A DNA stretch of 64,000 nucleotides from Magnetospirillum moscoviense (GTDB lineage: Bacteria > Pseudomonadota > Alphaproteobacteria > Rhodospirillales > Magnetospirillaceae): contig NZ_LWQU01000207.1 in assembly GCF_001650635.1 (NCBI RefSeq), positions 1-64,000 of the forward strand, written 5' to 3'. Every line of letters begins with the position of its first letter. The first letter of the stretch is position 1. A program made the translations under genes and the position numbers. This document shows, one piece after another, positions 18,452 through 27,651 of this stretch. The notes beneath the pieces were generated by a model. The model was given only the letters and a program-made list of their open reading frames with translations. It was not told where the DNA came from and did no database searches.

Positions 18452-18693
18452 CGGGGAAAAGTCCCTCGGCTTCGCCTCGGTGTACTTTTCCCCGAACCTT
18501 GTTCGGCGAACCCGTGCTCAAGCAAGCTTTCCGCGCGGGTTCCGTCATTTTCCCGCCATGAAGCGAGCCTTGCTCGTTTCATGGCGGCAAGAGAAATAAC
18601 GCGAAAAATAGGCGCAGGGCCGCCCCAAGCCTGTTTTTCTCACCATGAATCAACGTGAGAAAGTACACCGAGCGAAGCGAGGGACTTTCTTAC
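18452..18693. repeat. Cluster of palindromic intergenic repeats
   Basis: Four hairpins fill this gap. At 18452-18494 arms CGGGGAAAAGT/ACTTTTCCCCG enclose a Ser-codon-like CTCGGCTTCGCCTCGG. At 18492-18506 is CCGAAC/GTTCGG. At 18553-18587 arms of about 15 bp include CCGCCATGAA/TTCATGGCGG. At 18655-18693 GAGAAAGT/ACTTTCTT encloses ACCGAGCGAAGCGAGGG. The last is close to the reverse complement of the core of the first (AAAGTACACCGAG...GGGACTTT). This looks like a REP/BIME-type array rather than coding DNA. Confidence 0.65.
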
Positions 18694-18701
18694 GGGTGAT
18701 C

Positions 18702-19688
18702 TCACACCCATTCGCGCAGGATGGCCACCAGGGGGATGTCGGCGGGCGGCATCGGCATCTCGCCCATGCGCGCGGGCCGCACCCATTTCAGTCCCTGGCC
18801 TTCCTTGGCGATCGGGCTTCCTTTCCATGTGCGCACGGCATAGAGCGGCATCAACAGGTGGAAGGTGTCGTAATCGTAGGACGCGAAGGCCAAGGGCGCC
18901 AGACAGCTCTCGCCGACGTCGATTCCCAGCTCTTCGTGCAGTTCGCGGATCAGGGCGGCTTCCGGGGTTTCGCCGTCATGGACCTTGCCGCCGGGGAATT
19001 CCCATAGGCCGGCCATCATCTTGCCGGGCGGCCGGCTGGCCATCAGCACCCGGCCGTCGGTGTCGATCAGCGCGGCCGCCGCGACCAGCAGCATCGGCCG
19101 TGCCGCGTGGGTGGCCTTCCACTGGTCGGCGGTCAAGGCGAAGCGGGGCGACACCACCGAGCACCCGCGCGAGGCCACGGCGCATTGGCTGTGGCCGTCG
19201 GGCAGGAAGCCGGCCTTGCCCAGGACGGTCTTGGACGCCGGATTGTCGGGATGGACCATCGCCCACAGCCGGGCGATACCCAGATCGGCGAACAGGTGGC
19301 GGATCAGCCGGCGCAACGCCTCGGTGGCGTAACCCTGACCCCAGGCCTCGCGGGCGACCCAATAGCCCAATTCGGCCGAACCGTCGGGGTCCATGGTGAA
19401 GCCGATGGCGCCGATCACCTGTTTGTCGGTGGTCCGCTCCAGCGCCAGGCCGGCGCCCTGGCCCAATTGGCGGCGCTGTTCCTGCAGCAAGATGAAGGCG
19501 TGGGCGTCGGTCTCGTGATAGGGATGCGGGATGTTGGCGGTGTATTTCGCCATGTCCCAATCGTCAAGTACCGCCGCCAGCCGGGGCGCGTCGGTATGGG
19601 TGAACGGGCGCAGGCGCAGCCGGGCGGTGGCCAGCGCCGTGCCGGCCCACACCGTCCCGGCCGACCAGCAGCCCGCTTCCTCGGTCAC
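18702..19688 (-). CDS. GNAT acetyltransferase - MutT (Nudix) fusion protein
   Basis: One 328-residue chain combines two enzymes. Residues about 20-180 are a GNAT N-acetyltransferase of the RimJ/RimL type (RLRLRPF at the start, then [20 protein letters not shown] for acetyl-CoA binding, and [16 protein letters not shown]). Residues about 195-328 are a MutT-like pyrophosphohydrolase with a full Nudix box ([18 protein letters not shown] then HEELGI) and the [18 protein letters not shown] entry. It likely cleans oxidised dNTPs; the acetylation target is unknown. The GTG start overlaps the argJ stop (GTGA). Confidence 0.88.
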   Translation of the reverse strand: MTEEAGCWSAGTVWAGTALATARLRLRPFTHTDAPRLAAVLDDWDMAKYTANIPHPYHETDAHAFILLQEQRRQLGQGAGLALERTTDKQVIGAIGFTMDPDGSAELGYWVAREAWGQGYATEALRRLIRHLFADLGIARLWAMVHPDNPASKTVLGKAGFLPDGHSQCAVASRGCSVVSPRFALTADQWKATHAARPMLLVAAAALIDTDGRVLMASRPPGKMMAGLWEFPGGKVHDGETPEAALIRELHEELGIDVGESCLAPLAFASYDYDTFHLLMPLYAVRTWKGSPIAKEGQGLKWVRPARMGEMPMPPADIPLVAILREWV

Positions 19689-20917
19689 GTCCGGTATGAC
19701 CCGTTGATGTCGATATAGGCGTGGGTCAGGTCACAGGTCCACACCGTGGCCTTCGACCGGCCGACGCCCACGTCGGTCTCGATGACGATGTGGCTGCCCT
19801 TCATGTGGGCGGTCACCGGAGCCTCGTCATAGCCGGGCACCACCTCGCCGTCATGGGCGACCTCGATTCCACCGATACGGATCGACAGCTTGTCGCGATC
19901 GGCCTTTTCGCCCGACTTGCCGACGGCCATCACCACCCGGCCCCAATTGGCGTCCTCGCCGGCGATGGCGGTCTTGACCAGCGGCGAGTTGGCGATGGAC
20001 AGCGCGATGCGCTTGGCCGCGCGCGTGCTGGCGGCGCCGGTCACCGTGACCTCGACGAACTTGGTCGCCCCTTCGCCGTCCTTGACCACCTGGTGGGCCA
20101 GATCCTTCAGCAGGTCGAACAGCTTGGCGCGGAAGTCCTTGAGGCGCGGGTCGGCCGGATCGGTCACCGGGGCGTGCTTGGCCTGGCCGGTGGCGAACAG
20201 CATAAGCGTGTCCGAGGTCGAGGTGTCGCTATCGACCGTGATGGCGTTGAACGAGCCCTCGACCCCCTTGGACAGCAGGGTCTGCAGCAGGTCGGCCGGC
20301 AGGGCGGCGTCGGTGAAGACATAGGACAGCATGGTCGCCATGTCCGGCGCGATCATGCCGGCGCCCTTGGCGAAGCCGTTGATGGTGACGGTGATTCCGT
20401 CGATGCGGGCGGTGCGGGTGGCGCCCTTGGGGAAGGTGTCGGTGGTCATGATGGCCCGCGCCGCTTCGGCCCAGCAATCGTCGGCCAGCTTGGGCTTCAC
20501 CTGATCCAGGACGGCGGTGATCTTGTCGTCGGGCAAGGTCACGCCGATGGTGCCGGTCGAGGCGACGAACACCTCGTTCTCGGCGCAGCCGAAGGTCTTG
20601 ACCGCGCCGGCGACGGTGCGTTCGACCGAGGCGATGCCGGCCTTGCCGGTGAAGGCGTTGGCATTGCCGGAATTGACGATCAGCACCCGCGCGCGGCCGC
20701 CGATCTGGGCCTGGCGGCACCAATCGACCGGGGCCGAGCGGGTCAGCGACCGTGTATAGACCCCGGCCACCGCGGTGCCCGGCGCCATTTCGACCACCAA
20801 CAGGTCGGTGCGGCCCTGATAGCGGATGCCGCAGGCATGGCTCGCCAGACGGATGCCGGCCAGCGGAGGCAGGCTGGGAAACTGGGCGGGAGCCAGCGGC
20901 GAAACGGCGTCGGACAC
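19685..20917 (-). CDS. argJ: Bifunctional ornithine acetyltransferase / N-acetylglutamate synthase
   Basis: Recycles the acetyl group from N-acetylornithine to glutamate in arginine synthesis. 410 residues, normal for the family. Autocleavage occurs between Ala and Thr of the conserved [14 protein letters not shown], giving the catalytic N-terminal Thr of the beta chain. Other landmarks are [11 protein letters not shown] and [11 protein letters not shown], and the C-terminus ends INGSYRT. GTG at 20917 is taken as start because AGGAG lies 7-11 bases upstream and the longer frame reads into the neighbouring gene. Confidence 0.95.
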   Translation of the reverse strand: MSDAVSPLAPAQFPSLPPLAGIRLASHACGIRYQGRTDLLVVEMAPGTAVAGVYTRSLTRSAPVDWCRQAQIGGRARVLIVNSGNANAFTGKAGIASVERTVAGAVKTFGCAENEVFVASTGTIGVTLPDDKITAVLDQVKPKLADDCWAEAARAIMTTDTFPKGATRTARIDGITVTINGFAKGAGMIAPDMATMLSYVFTDAALPADLLQTLLSKGVEGSFNAITVDSDTSTSDTLMLFATGQAKHAPVTDPADPRLKDFRAKLFDLLKDLAHQVVKDGEGATKFVEVTVTGAASTRAAKRIALSIANSPLVKTAIAGEDANWGRVVMAVGKSGEKADRDKLSIRIGGIEVAHDGEVVPGYDEAPVTAHMKGSHIVIETDVGVGRSKATVWTCDLTHAYIDINGSYRT

Positions 20918-20933
20918 GGTGGCTTCTCCTATC

Positions 20934-21767
20934 CTACTTCTTGGCGGGCGGGTTGGCTTCCAGCGGCTGGCCGTCCGGGGTGAACAGCTTGACCTTGGCC
21001 TTGCCCCGCATGTCGGCGACCATCTTCTGGGCGGTTTCCTCGGCCAGTTGCTCGCGGATGGCCGGGGCGGCCTGTTCCAGCGACGGCGCGCCGGCCATGC
21101 GGCGGTCATCGACCTTGATGACGTGCCAGCCGAATTGGCTTTTCACCGGGGCGGCCGACAGTTCACCCGGCTTCATGGCGAAGGCGGCATCGGCGAATTC
21201 CTTGACCATCTCGTCCTTGGTGAAGAAGCCGAGATCGCCGCCATTGGTCTTGGCCGACGGGTCCTTGGACTTGGCCTTGGCGGTTTCGGTGAAGTCGGCG
21301 CCCTTTTTCAGGTCGGCCAGCACTGCCTTGGCGGCATCCTCGCCCTCGGTCAGGATGTGGCGGGCACGAACTTCCTCTTCCGGCTTGAACTCGGCGAGGT
21401 AGCGGTCATAGGCCTGCTTGACCGCGCCGTCGGTGATGGCGGCCTTCAGCTTGCGGTTCATCCACGCCTTGACCAGCAATTGGGATTCCAGCTCCTTCAG
21501 GGCCTGGCGGACCTGGGGGTCCTTCTCCAGGCCGTCCTTGCGTGCCTGCTCGGCGACAAGATAATTGTTGACCGTCATGTCCAGAAGCACAGGATAGGGA
21601 GCTTGGGCCGCCATCTGCGGCGGCAGCGAGCGCTGATAGGCGACGACGTCGCTGGTATGCAGCTTGGCCCCATTGATTTCGGCCACCACGGCCTCCTTGT
21701 CGGCGGCGGCGGCCAGACCCGGAACACACAGGCTCAGGACAAACAGGCGGGCAAAAGTGGTCTTCAT
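20934..21767 (-). CDS. Exported parvulin-type peptidyl-prolyl isomerase
   Basis: A periplasmic foldase of 277 residues. A signal peptide ([23 protein letters not shown]) is followed by an N-terminal chaperone-like helical region. The parvulin domain (about residues 130-220) contains [40 protein letters not shown] and [14 protein letters not shown]. It resembles PrsA/PpiD-type and SurA-like isomerases of alphaproteobacteria. AAGGAAG precedes the ATG. It is 16 bases upstream of argJ. Confidence 0.9.
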   Translation of the reverse strand: MKTTFARLFVLSLCVPGLAAAADKEAVVAEINGAKLHTSDVVAYQRSLPPQMAAQAPYPVLLDMTVNNYLVAEQARKDGLEKDPQVRQALKELESQLLVKAWMNRKLKAAITDGAVKQAYDRYLAEFKPEEEVRARHILTEGEDAAKAVLADLKKGADFTETAKAKSKDPSAKTNGGDLGFFTKDEMVKEFADAAFAMKPGELSAAPVKSQFGWHVIKVDDRRMAGAPSLEQAAPAIREQLAEETAQKMVADMRGKAKVKLFTPDGQPLEANPPAKK

Positions 21768-21906
21768 GTTCGAACTTCCTTGCGAAACGGACGGCAACGG
21801 CCGGCGACAGGGCGGTTGAACCACAGAAACACTCCCTCGCACAAGAGGGGGGCGCGCGCTCGGTGTGGTATGCTATGCTTATGGTTGCAAAAGTGATGGC
21901 CGATTC

Positions 21907-23202
21907 ATGACCGATCCGATAAGGAAAAGCCTATCGCTGGCGGTATTGCTGGCGCTGATCTACGCGGTCTTTGGCGTGCTGTGGGTGGTGTCGTCCGACA
22001 CCATCCTGGCGCTGATGGTCAGCGACCCCGCGCGCATGACCCTGATCCAGACCTGGAAGGGCTGGCTGTTCGTCGCCATCAGCTCGGGATTGATTCTGGC
22101 GGTCGGCAACCGGTTGTTGCGTGCCGTCGAGGAATCCGAAGGCCGCTATCGGCTGATGTTCGACGGCAATCCCGAAGCGATGTTGCTCTATGACCCGGTG
22201 ACCGCCCTGGTGGTCGAGGTCAATCCGGCATTCGGCCGCTTGTTCGGCTATGGCGTCGACGAGATGCGGGGAACCCCGGTCAACACCTTGTTGCCGCTGT
22301 CCGAGCGCGAGCGATTTTCCCGCGAGGTCGAGCGGTTGCGCGAATCGTCGTCGGACGAATCGATCTGGCAGGTGGTGCGCAAGGACGGTTCGTTGTTCGA
22401 GGTGGCCTCGCACGGGCAGGGGGTCTTCATCAAAGGCCGTCTGTTGCGGCTGGTCCGCATCTCGGACGTCACCGCCCGTCTGCGTTCCGAGCGGGAGCTG
22501 ATCCGCGCCCTGGGCGAAGTCGCCGCCGGCAACGACCGCCTGCGCGAGTTGGGCCATGCGGTGTCGCACGACCTGCAAGAGCCGCTGCGTCAGGTCAGCA
22601 GTTTCGTCCAATTGCTCGACCGCCGCTATTCCGAGCGTCTGGACGACGAGGCCCGGCAATTCATCGCCTACGCCGTCGAGGGTGTGAAGCGGCTGAAAAG
22701 CCTGATCGGCGATTTCGAGCGGTTCGTCGAGCCGTCGTCGACGATCCGCCAGACCGTGTCGGTTCGAACCGTGGTCGATCAGACCATCCGGGATTTGCGG
22801 CTGTTGGTCGATCGTGCCGCCGCCGATATCCAGATCGGGGATCTGCCGGTGATCCAGGCCGATCCCGGCAAGTTGGCGGTGATCTTCCATGCCCTTTTGG
22901 AAAACGCCCTCAAGTTTCGCGCCGGCGACAGGCCGTGTCGCATCAGCGTTTCCGCCGAACAGGGCGAGGCCGAATACATCTTCCGCGTCACCGACAACGG
23001 GATCGGCGTCGAAGCCGGCCTGGGCGAGGACATCTTCGCCTTGTTCCGCCGCCTGCACACCCGCGACCGCATTCCCGGCAACGGCAGCGGGCTGGCCCTG
23101 GCCCGCAAACTGACCGAGGCGTTGGGCGGACGAATCTGGGCCGATCCGGCGGTTGGCGGCGGTTCGGTGTTTTCCTTCACCATTCCGCGGGTGCCGGCCT
23201 AG
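21907..23202 (+). CDS. Membrane-bound PAS sensor histidine kinase
   Basis: 431 residues with two N-terminal membrane helices (about 8-29 and 51-70) and a PAS domain (about 78-190, YRLMFDGNPEAMLLYDP). The HisKA dimerisation domain carries the phospho-acceptor H221 in AVSHDLQEPLRQV, followed by HATPase_c with LLENALKFRAG (N-box), DNGIGVEAGLGEDIFALFRRLH and GNGSGLALARK. The SHDLQEPLR version is typical of phytochrome-like kinases. No response regulator gene is adjacent, so the partner is unknown. An in-frame GTG at 21865 would add 14 residues. Confidence 0.9.
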   Translation: MTDPIRKSLSLAVLLALIYAVFGVLWVVSSDTILALMVSDPARMTLIQTWKGWLFVAISSGLILAVGNRLLRAVEESEGRYRLMFDGNPEAMLLYDPVTALVVEVNPAFGRLFGYGVDEMRGTPVNTLLPLSERERFSREVERLRESSSDESIWQVVRKDGSLFEVASHGQGVFIKGRLLRLVRISDVTARLRSERELIRALGEVAAGNDRLRELGHAVSHDLQEPLRQVSSFVQLLDRRYSERLDDEARQFIAYAVEGVKRLKSLIGDFERFVEPSSTIRQTVSVRTVVDQTIRDLRLLVDRAAADIQIGDLPVIQADPGKLAVIFHALLENALKFRAGDRPCRISVSAEQGEAEYIFRVTDNGIGVEAGLGEDIFALFRRLHTRDRIPGNGSGLALARKLTEALGGRIWADPAVGGGSVFSFTIPRVPA

Positions 23203-23317
23203 TTCCAACGAACTACGTCACAGAAGCCCTACAAGCAAAAGGGTTGAAAGCGGCCTTGCCGCTATGCCTTTGCGCCCTGGCTCCGGCCTGCGGCGGGGGC
23301 TAGTCTGATGAATACGA

Positions 23318-23352
23318 AAGGCGCCCCCATCCGGGAGGCGCCTTCATTTTTA
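23318..23352 (+). terminator. Hairpin with T-run between the kinase gene and a small ORF
   Basis: An 8-bp stem, AAGGCGCC/GGCGCCTT, extended by CCC/GGG, is followed by CATTTTTAA. It fits a terminator for the kinase gene 116 bases upstream. It also ends only 23 bases before the next start codon, so a role as leader structure of that ORF is possible. Confidence 0.6.
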
Positions 23353-23374
23353 AGAATAAGAAAGGAGGCGGACA

Positions 23375-23566
23375 ATGAACATGCAATCCGTCCGCTGTGG
23401 TTGGCAAATTGGCAAGGGGGGCGAGAACGACCTCGAGGGACTGCACGACATTTTGGTATGCGCCAGCCGGCGTGGCTGCGGCGACTGCGTCGATTGCAGC
23501 GAGAAAGCGTTGGAAATGGTGCTGCGGGCGTCGCGCAAGCCCGCCGCACCGTCGGAGAAAGGTTAG
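23375..23566 (+). CDS. Small cysteine-rich protein, function unknown
   Basis: A 63-residue ORF that general gene calls may miss. AAGGAGG stands 7 bases before the ATG, one of the best ribosome sites in the window. The protein has five Cys, four of them in CASRRGCGDCVDC (about residues 29-41), a spacing able to bind metal, plus one at residue 8. The tail is basic. It is not a known zinc ribbon that I can name. The end overlaps the stop of the convergent exported protein by 4 bases. Confidence 0.6.
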   Translation: MNMQSVRCGWQIGKGGENDLEGLHDILVCASRRGCGDCVDCSEKALEMVLRASRKPAAPSEKG

Positions 23567-24165
23567 TTCCGGCCGCTCATCTGGCCGAATTGTTTGGTGA
23601 ATTCTTCGCGGACCGACAGGGCGACCGCGTCCCAGAGATTGGGGGGGATGGTTCCGGCACTTTGCCCGCCCATGCCCGTCAGCCCTTGCGCGCAGACCCA
23701 ATCCGGGCTCACCGTGTGGCCGAACAGGTCATTCCTGGCCAGCGCCTTCATTCCCGCATCGCCGAATTCCTGCGCATGGGTGTTGCCATAGCGCGCCACC
23801 ACCGCCGCCTGGCGGGCCAGGCCGCCGACGGCGCGCTTGGCAGAGCGGTCCTGGCAGCGTCCGGCATCGTAATGGCCGCGCAACAGGGCGATCGCATACC
23901 ATTCCAGCGCGTCCTGGGTCCGCCCGGCCGCCAGCAGCCGCCGTGAAAGATCGAACAGGAACCCCGACGACACCAGGCGCTGGTGGGCCAGGGTCCAGTC
24001 GATCACCTGGGCATCCTGGGCTGGGCCCATGCGTGCGACTTGGCCGTACAGGTCGGCCTGTTTCAGCCAGTCGGTCGGCGGCGGTACCGGCAAGGGCTGC
24101 TCGGCGGCAAGGGCGGCTGGCCCGGCCAGCAGGAAAAGTGCGACGGCAAGGCGGGCAATACGCAT
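23563..24165 (-). CDS. Exported protein of unknown function
   Basis: 200 residues with a clear signal peptide (MRIARLAVALFLLAGPAALAA) and a mature helical part containing a TPR/Sel1-like unit, AAGRTQDALEWYAIALLRGHYDAGRC. It starts 19 bases after the alpha/beta hydrolase stop and is probably co-transcribed with it. Periplasmic by prediction. Confidence 0.7.
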   Translation of the reverse strand: MRIARLAVALFLLAGPAALAAEQPLPVPPPTDWLKQADLYGQVARMGPAQDAQVIDWTLAHQRLVSSGFLFDLSRRLLAAGRTQDALEWYAIALLRGHYDAGRCQDRSAKRAVGGLARQAAVVARYGNTHAQEFGDAGMKALARNDLFGHTVSPDWVCAQGLTGMGGQSAGTIPPNLWDAVALSVREEFTKQFGQMSGRN

Positions 24166-24184
24166 CGGCTGGTCCTTGGGCTGG

Positions 24185-25213
24185 TCAGAACCGCTCGGCC
24201 AGGAAGGACTGCACGGCGCTGAACAATTGGCGGCGATTCTTTTCCATCAACAGGCTGTGGGTTCCCTCGCCGACCAGGATGTAGCGCCGCTGCGGCGCGC
24301 TGGTCAGCAAGGCGAACACCGACAACCCCATGTCGGGCGGCGTTTCCACATCCCATTCGCCCTGGATCACCAAGGTCGGCACCGAGACGCGGCCCGGCTC
24401 CCACATCGGCTTTCCGGCGGACCAGAACCGATAGAAATCGGCAACCGGCCCATTGGGAACCCGCAAGGCTCCGGGCAGCGGGTCCACCTCCTCCAGGGCG
24501 TTCAGCCAGGCCTTGCCGACCGCCTCGGGGATCAGGTCCCGCCGCTCCTTTTCTGGCGCCGATTGCCGCCACCTTTCCTTGACGGTGGACAAGGAGACGT
24601 CGCGCCACGCCCCCAAATTGTCCGGCGCCCCCGCAGGCGGCGGGGTGTCGGACAGCCATTGCGGCGAATACAGCACCAGCCGGTCGACCTTGGCCCCGGC
24701 CCGTACCGTATAGGACCCGGCCAGGGTGGCGCCCCACGACCAGCCGACCAGCACCAGCTTGTCCAGGCCCCGGCGCGACAGGATGTACTCGACCGCCTTA
24801 TCGACGTCGCGCAGCGCCATCTGGGTGTCGATCGCCGGCGGGTTGGCCTCGGCCGGCTGGTCGAAGCTGGGCGGGCGGGTGGATTTGCCGTAGCCGCGGA
24901 TGTCCAGGGCATAGACGTCATAGCCGCGCTGGGCCAGGAAATCCATCCAGCTACCGTTTTCCAGCGGCACGTCGAAGGTGGCGCCGCCGGGGAAGGTGGC
25001 GCCGTGCAGGAACAACACGGTGCGGTCGGCCTGATGCGGCGCGTAATAATCGGCGGGATGCTTGTTGCGCAGCGCCAGGCGGATGCCGTCGTCGCGGGCG
25101 TCGAAGCCCAGTTCTTCCGTCACCAGCGACGACAGCGGCAACAGGGTCTGGGCGGCAACCGGGCGCGCCAGGGCGGCCAAGGCCAGAATTGCGACGAAGA
25201 CGCGAACCAACAT
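24185..25213 (-). CDS. Exported alpha/beta hydrolase
   Basis: A 342-residue protein with signal peptide MLVRVFVAILALAALARPVAA and an alpha/beta hydrolase core. The segment VLFLHGATFPGG gives the oxyanion region and LVGWSWGATLAG holds the nucleophile Ser. VIQGEWDVETPPDMG carries the acidic residue and GEGTHSLLMEKN the catalytic His. Substrate unknown. GGAGGAAG precedes the ATG; the longer frame adds 17 residues ahead of the signal peptide. It lies 68 bases downstream of queC. Confidence 0.82.
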   Translation of the reverse strand: MLVRVFVAILALAALARPVAAQTLLPLSSLVTEELGFDARDDGIRLALRNKHPADYYAPHQADRTVLFLHGATFPGGATFDVPLENGSWMDFLAQRGYDVYALDIRGYGKSTRPPSFDQPAEANPPAIDTQMALRDVDKAVEYILSRRGLDKLVLVGWSWGATLAGSYTVRAGAKVDRLVLYSPQWLSDTPPPAGAPDNLGAWRDVSLSTVKERWRQSAPEKERRDLIPEAVGKAWLNALEEVDPLPGALRVPNGPVADFYRFWSAGKPMWEPGRVSVPTLVIQGEWDVETPPDMGLSVFALLTSAPQRRYILVGEGTHSLLMEKNRRQLFSAVQSFLAERF

Positions 25214-25281
25214 CTGGGCTTCCTCCCGGGGCGACCACGCCGGCATGATGGGCGAGGCGGCCATGCCCCGTCAATCCAGGG

Positions 25282-25968
25282 TCAGTCCGTATAGCTGGTG
25301 GGGTCGGGAATACCGGCCTGTTCAAAGCCCTTGCGGCGCAGCCGGCAGGAATCGCAGCGGCCGCAGGCGCGGCCCTGGTGGTCGGGGTCGTAGCAGGACG
25401 ACGTCAGGGCGTAATCGACCCCCAGTTCGACCCCCTTGGCGATGATCTGGGCCTTGGTCAGATCGATCAACGGGGTGTGGATGGTCAGCTTGTGGCCTTC
25501 CACCCCGGCCTTGGTCGCCAGGTTGGCCATGCGCTCGAAGGCGGCGACATATTCCGGGCGGCAATCGGGATAGCCGGAATAATCGACGGCGTTGACGCCG
25601 ACGAAGATGTCGAAGGCTTCCAGCACCTCGGCCCAGGCCAGGGCGAAGGACAGCATGATGGTGTTGCGCGCCGGCACATAGGTCACCGGGATGCCGCCGG
25701 CGATGGCCGCGTCGTCGCGGTCCTTGGGCACGTCGATGTCGGCGGTCAACGCCGAGCCGCCGAAGGCGCGCAGGTCGATCTCGGCGACCCGGTGGCGTGC
25801 CGCGCCCAGGGCGGCGGCGACCCGGGCGGCGGCGGCCAGCTCGACCGCGTGGCGCTGGCCATAACGAAACGACAGCGCCCAGCATTCGAAGCCGGCCTTC
25901 TGGGCCATGGCCAGCACGGTGGCGGAATCCAGCCCGCCCGACAGCAAGACGACGGCGCGCCGTGTCAT
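25282..25968 (-). CDS. queC: 7-cyano-7-deazaguanine synthase
   Basis: Converts carboxy-deazaguanine to preQ0 with ammonia and ATP in queuosine synthesis. 228 residues, with PP-loop [12 protein letters not shown] at the N-terminus and the zinc site near the C-terminus: TSSCYDPD then [24 protein letters not shown] and [14 protein letters not shown] are family signatures. It starts 3 bases after the panD stop. Other queuosine genes are not in the window. Confidence 0.95.
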   Translation of the reverse strand: MTRRAVVLLSGGLDSATVLAMAQKAGFECWALSFRYGQRHAVELAAAARVAAALGAARHRVAEIDLRAFGGSALTADIDVPKDRDDAAIAGGIPVTYVPARNTIMLSFALAWAEVLEAFDIFVGVNAVDYSGYPDCRPEYVAAFERMANLATKAGVEGHKLTIHTPLIDLTKAQIIAKGVELGVDYALTSSCYDPDHQGRACGRCDSCRLRRKGFEQAGIPDPTSYTD

Positions 25969-25971
25969 CGG

Positions 25972-26511
25972 TTACAGCGAGAAATGCGACTGCACGAAGG
26001 CGTCGATCTCGGCCTCGGCCCAGCCCTTGGCTGCCAGGTCGGCGCGCACGGCGGCGACGTCGATGTTGGGCCAGGTGTGGCAGCTGTCCACCGTGTGCTT
26101 GTCGGCGTCCATGATGCGGAAATCGTAAGGCCGGCTTTCGCTTTGGAAGACGTCGTAATACAGCACCTGATCGACGGCGTTGTCCGGCAGGTAGGTCAGG
26201 ATGCGCGGCTTCAGGGTGTAAAGCTCTTCCGGGCCCTTGATGAACTCGGTGGCGGCGATGATCACCTCGTCGCCGGTCTGGCAGGTGCGGGCGGCGGCGC
26301 CGTTCAGGATGCAGCAGCGCGAACCCGGCTGGCCGAAGATCACGTAGGTCGACAGCCGGGCCCCGGAATTCTTGTTCCAGATATCGACGAATTCCATGGG
26401 ATAGATGCCGGCCAGCGCGCACTGCTCGGGATCCAGGGTGATGGAACCGTGATAGTTCAGGTCGGCGCTGGTGACGCGGATACCGTGCAGCTTGGCACGA
26501 ATGACCTTCAT
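25972..26511 (-). CDS. panD: Aspartate 1-decarboxylase with C-terminal extension
   Basis: Makes beta-alanine for pantothenate. The proenzyme self-cleaves before the Ser of YHGS (S23) to form the pyruvoyl group; K7 of AKLHG matches the catalytic Lys. The core ends at about residue 125, as in the classical enzyme (about 126 residues). Here the chain continues to 179, with [19 protein letters not shown] then a helical [19 protein letters not shown]. Tandem ATGs at 26514 and 26511 are both possible starts. It is followed at once by queC, an unusual pairing. Confidence 0.9.
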   Translation of the reverse strand: MKVIRAKLHGIRVTSADLNYHGSITLDPEQCALAGIYPMEFVDIWNKNSGARLSTYVIFGQPGSRCCILNGAAARTCQTGDEVIIAATEFIKGPEELYTLKPRILTYLPDNAVDQVLYYDVFQSESRPYDFRIMDADKHTVDSCHTWPNIDVAAVRADLAAKGWAEAEIDAFVQSHFSL

Positions 26512-26690
26512 CATGACAAAAATCCCAAGGAAAAGTGCGGCGGTCGTTGCGGGGGAGATAGCGTCTCGGGCACAGGAAAGCAACTCAATCTTGAGCGCTG
26601 GCCTCGGGTAAAACAATTCTATTGATTTCACAGGGCGCGAGACTCAGTATCTCGGGGTTGATTCCACCCTGGACCCACGAGATATCGGTT

Positions 26691-27380
26691 ATGGACGCCC
26701 AGAAGCTTGCCAAGGTGCTGGCGCTGGCCGCCTCGGACAACGATTCCGAGGCGCTGCACGCGTTGCGGACGGCCAAGCGCCTGCTGGAAAGCCAGGGGGC
26801 CGATTTCGTCGAACTGGCGCGCCGCGTCGCCGATCCCAAGGGCGGCACCGCCGAGGCGCTGGAAGACGCGGTGTTCGACTTGCGCAACGAGGTGCGCCGC
26901 CTGCGGGCCGAGAACGAGCGCCTGCGCCAGATCGGCCCCGGCACAGCGCAGCCCGAATCCAAGGCCGAGCCGCAAGGCTTCCAGGACGCCGCGCGCGAGG
27001 CCGCCGCCGGCATCCGCCTCAGGGCCGAACTGGCCCGGATGACGGAAGAGCTTGAAGTCGCCCGCACCGAGATGCTGCGCCTGAAATCCCACGAGGCGAC
27101 CATGCACGACCAGTTCCGCGAGGCGCTGGCCGAGGCCGGCAAGTTGGGCGTGCGCCTGTCCGAGGCGGAAAGCCGGCGCATGCGCCTCGAGGCCGAGAAC
27201 CGTCGCTTGTCGCACGCCAACCATGCCCTGAAGGTCGAGCTGGACGAGTTGCTGGCCCAGCGCCACCATGCCGCCGCCCAACTGGTCGCCCACGAAGTCC
27301 GCCAGGAGCTGGAAGGCAAGAAGCCGCGCAAGACCCGCTCGAAGCTGAAGGATTCCGCCGGCCAGTACGCCCTGTTGTAG
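26691..27380 (+). CDS. DUF2786-like coiled-coil protein
   Basis: 229 residues. The first 45 (LAKVLALAASDNDSEALHAL) resemble the DUF2786 helical repeat. The rest is a long coiled coil with heptads (LRNEVRRLRAENERLRQ, ELEVARTEMLRL, AENRRLSHANHALKVELDEL), ending in a Lys/Arg-rich tail. No membrane span. The stop codon TAG is formed exactly at the border of the MITE-like element; the sequence beyond the element would give the same stop, so the protein was not shortened by the insertion. Function unknown. Confidence 0.75.
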   Translation: MDAQKLAKVLALAASDNDSEALHALRTAKRLLESQGADFVELARRVADPKGGTAEALEDAVFDLRNEVRRLRAENERLRQIGPGTAQPESKAEPQGFQDAAREAAAGIRLRAELARMTEELEVARTEMLRLKSHEATMHDQFREALAEAGKLGVRLSEAESRRMRLEAENRRLSHANHALKVELDELLAQRHHAAAQLVAHEVRQELEGKKPRKTRSKLKDSAGQYALL

Positions 27381-27643
27381 GGTCCAAACTCAGTTAGGGC
27401 ATGGAGTGCGCCGTGACGAATTTGCTTTCCTGGCAGGAAGAGCGCGCTGCGCGATGCGGCGCATCGCGCAAGCGGTCTGACGCCCCGGGAGAGCAAATTC
27501 GTCCGGCCCGGAGGGTTGGGTTTCCAAGGGCGCCCTGGTTCGTTGTCGCCGCTCGGCGATGCGCCGCATCGCCATCGCGTCGCCGCCTGCCATTGCGCCC
27601 TTGGAAACCCAACGCACTCCATGCCCTAATTGAGTTTGGACCC
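27380..27643. mobile_element. MITE-like multi-hairpin element, 264 bp, TA-flanked
   Basis: Terminal inverted repeats of 31 bp (27380-27410 and 27613-27643) begin GGGTCCAAACTCA and differ at one position. TA lies directly outside both ends (27378-27379 and 27644-27645). Inside are two further perfect inverted repeats: 12 bp (27415-27426 with 27492-27503, GACGAATTTGCT) and 19 bp (27515-27533 with 27595-27613, GTTGGGTTTCCAAGGGCGC). Each hairpin tip holds a smaller palindrome around GCGATGCGGCGCATCGC. There is no transposase gene. TA target and small size fit an IS630/Tc1-mariner-type non-autonomous element, as for Correia elements. Confidence 0.8.
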
Positions 27644-27651
27644 TAGGGATC

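Noticed and set aside
27401-27646. Short open frames inside the MITE-like element (both strands)
   Set aside because: They follow from the palindromic, GC-rich sequence; no ribosome site, and the inverted repeats explain the conservation.
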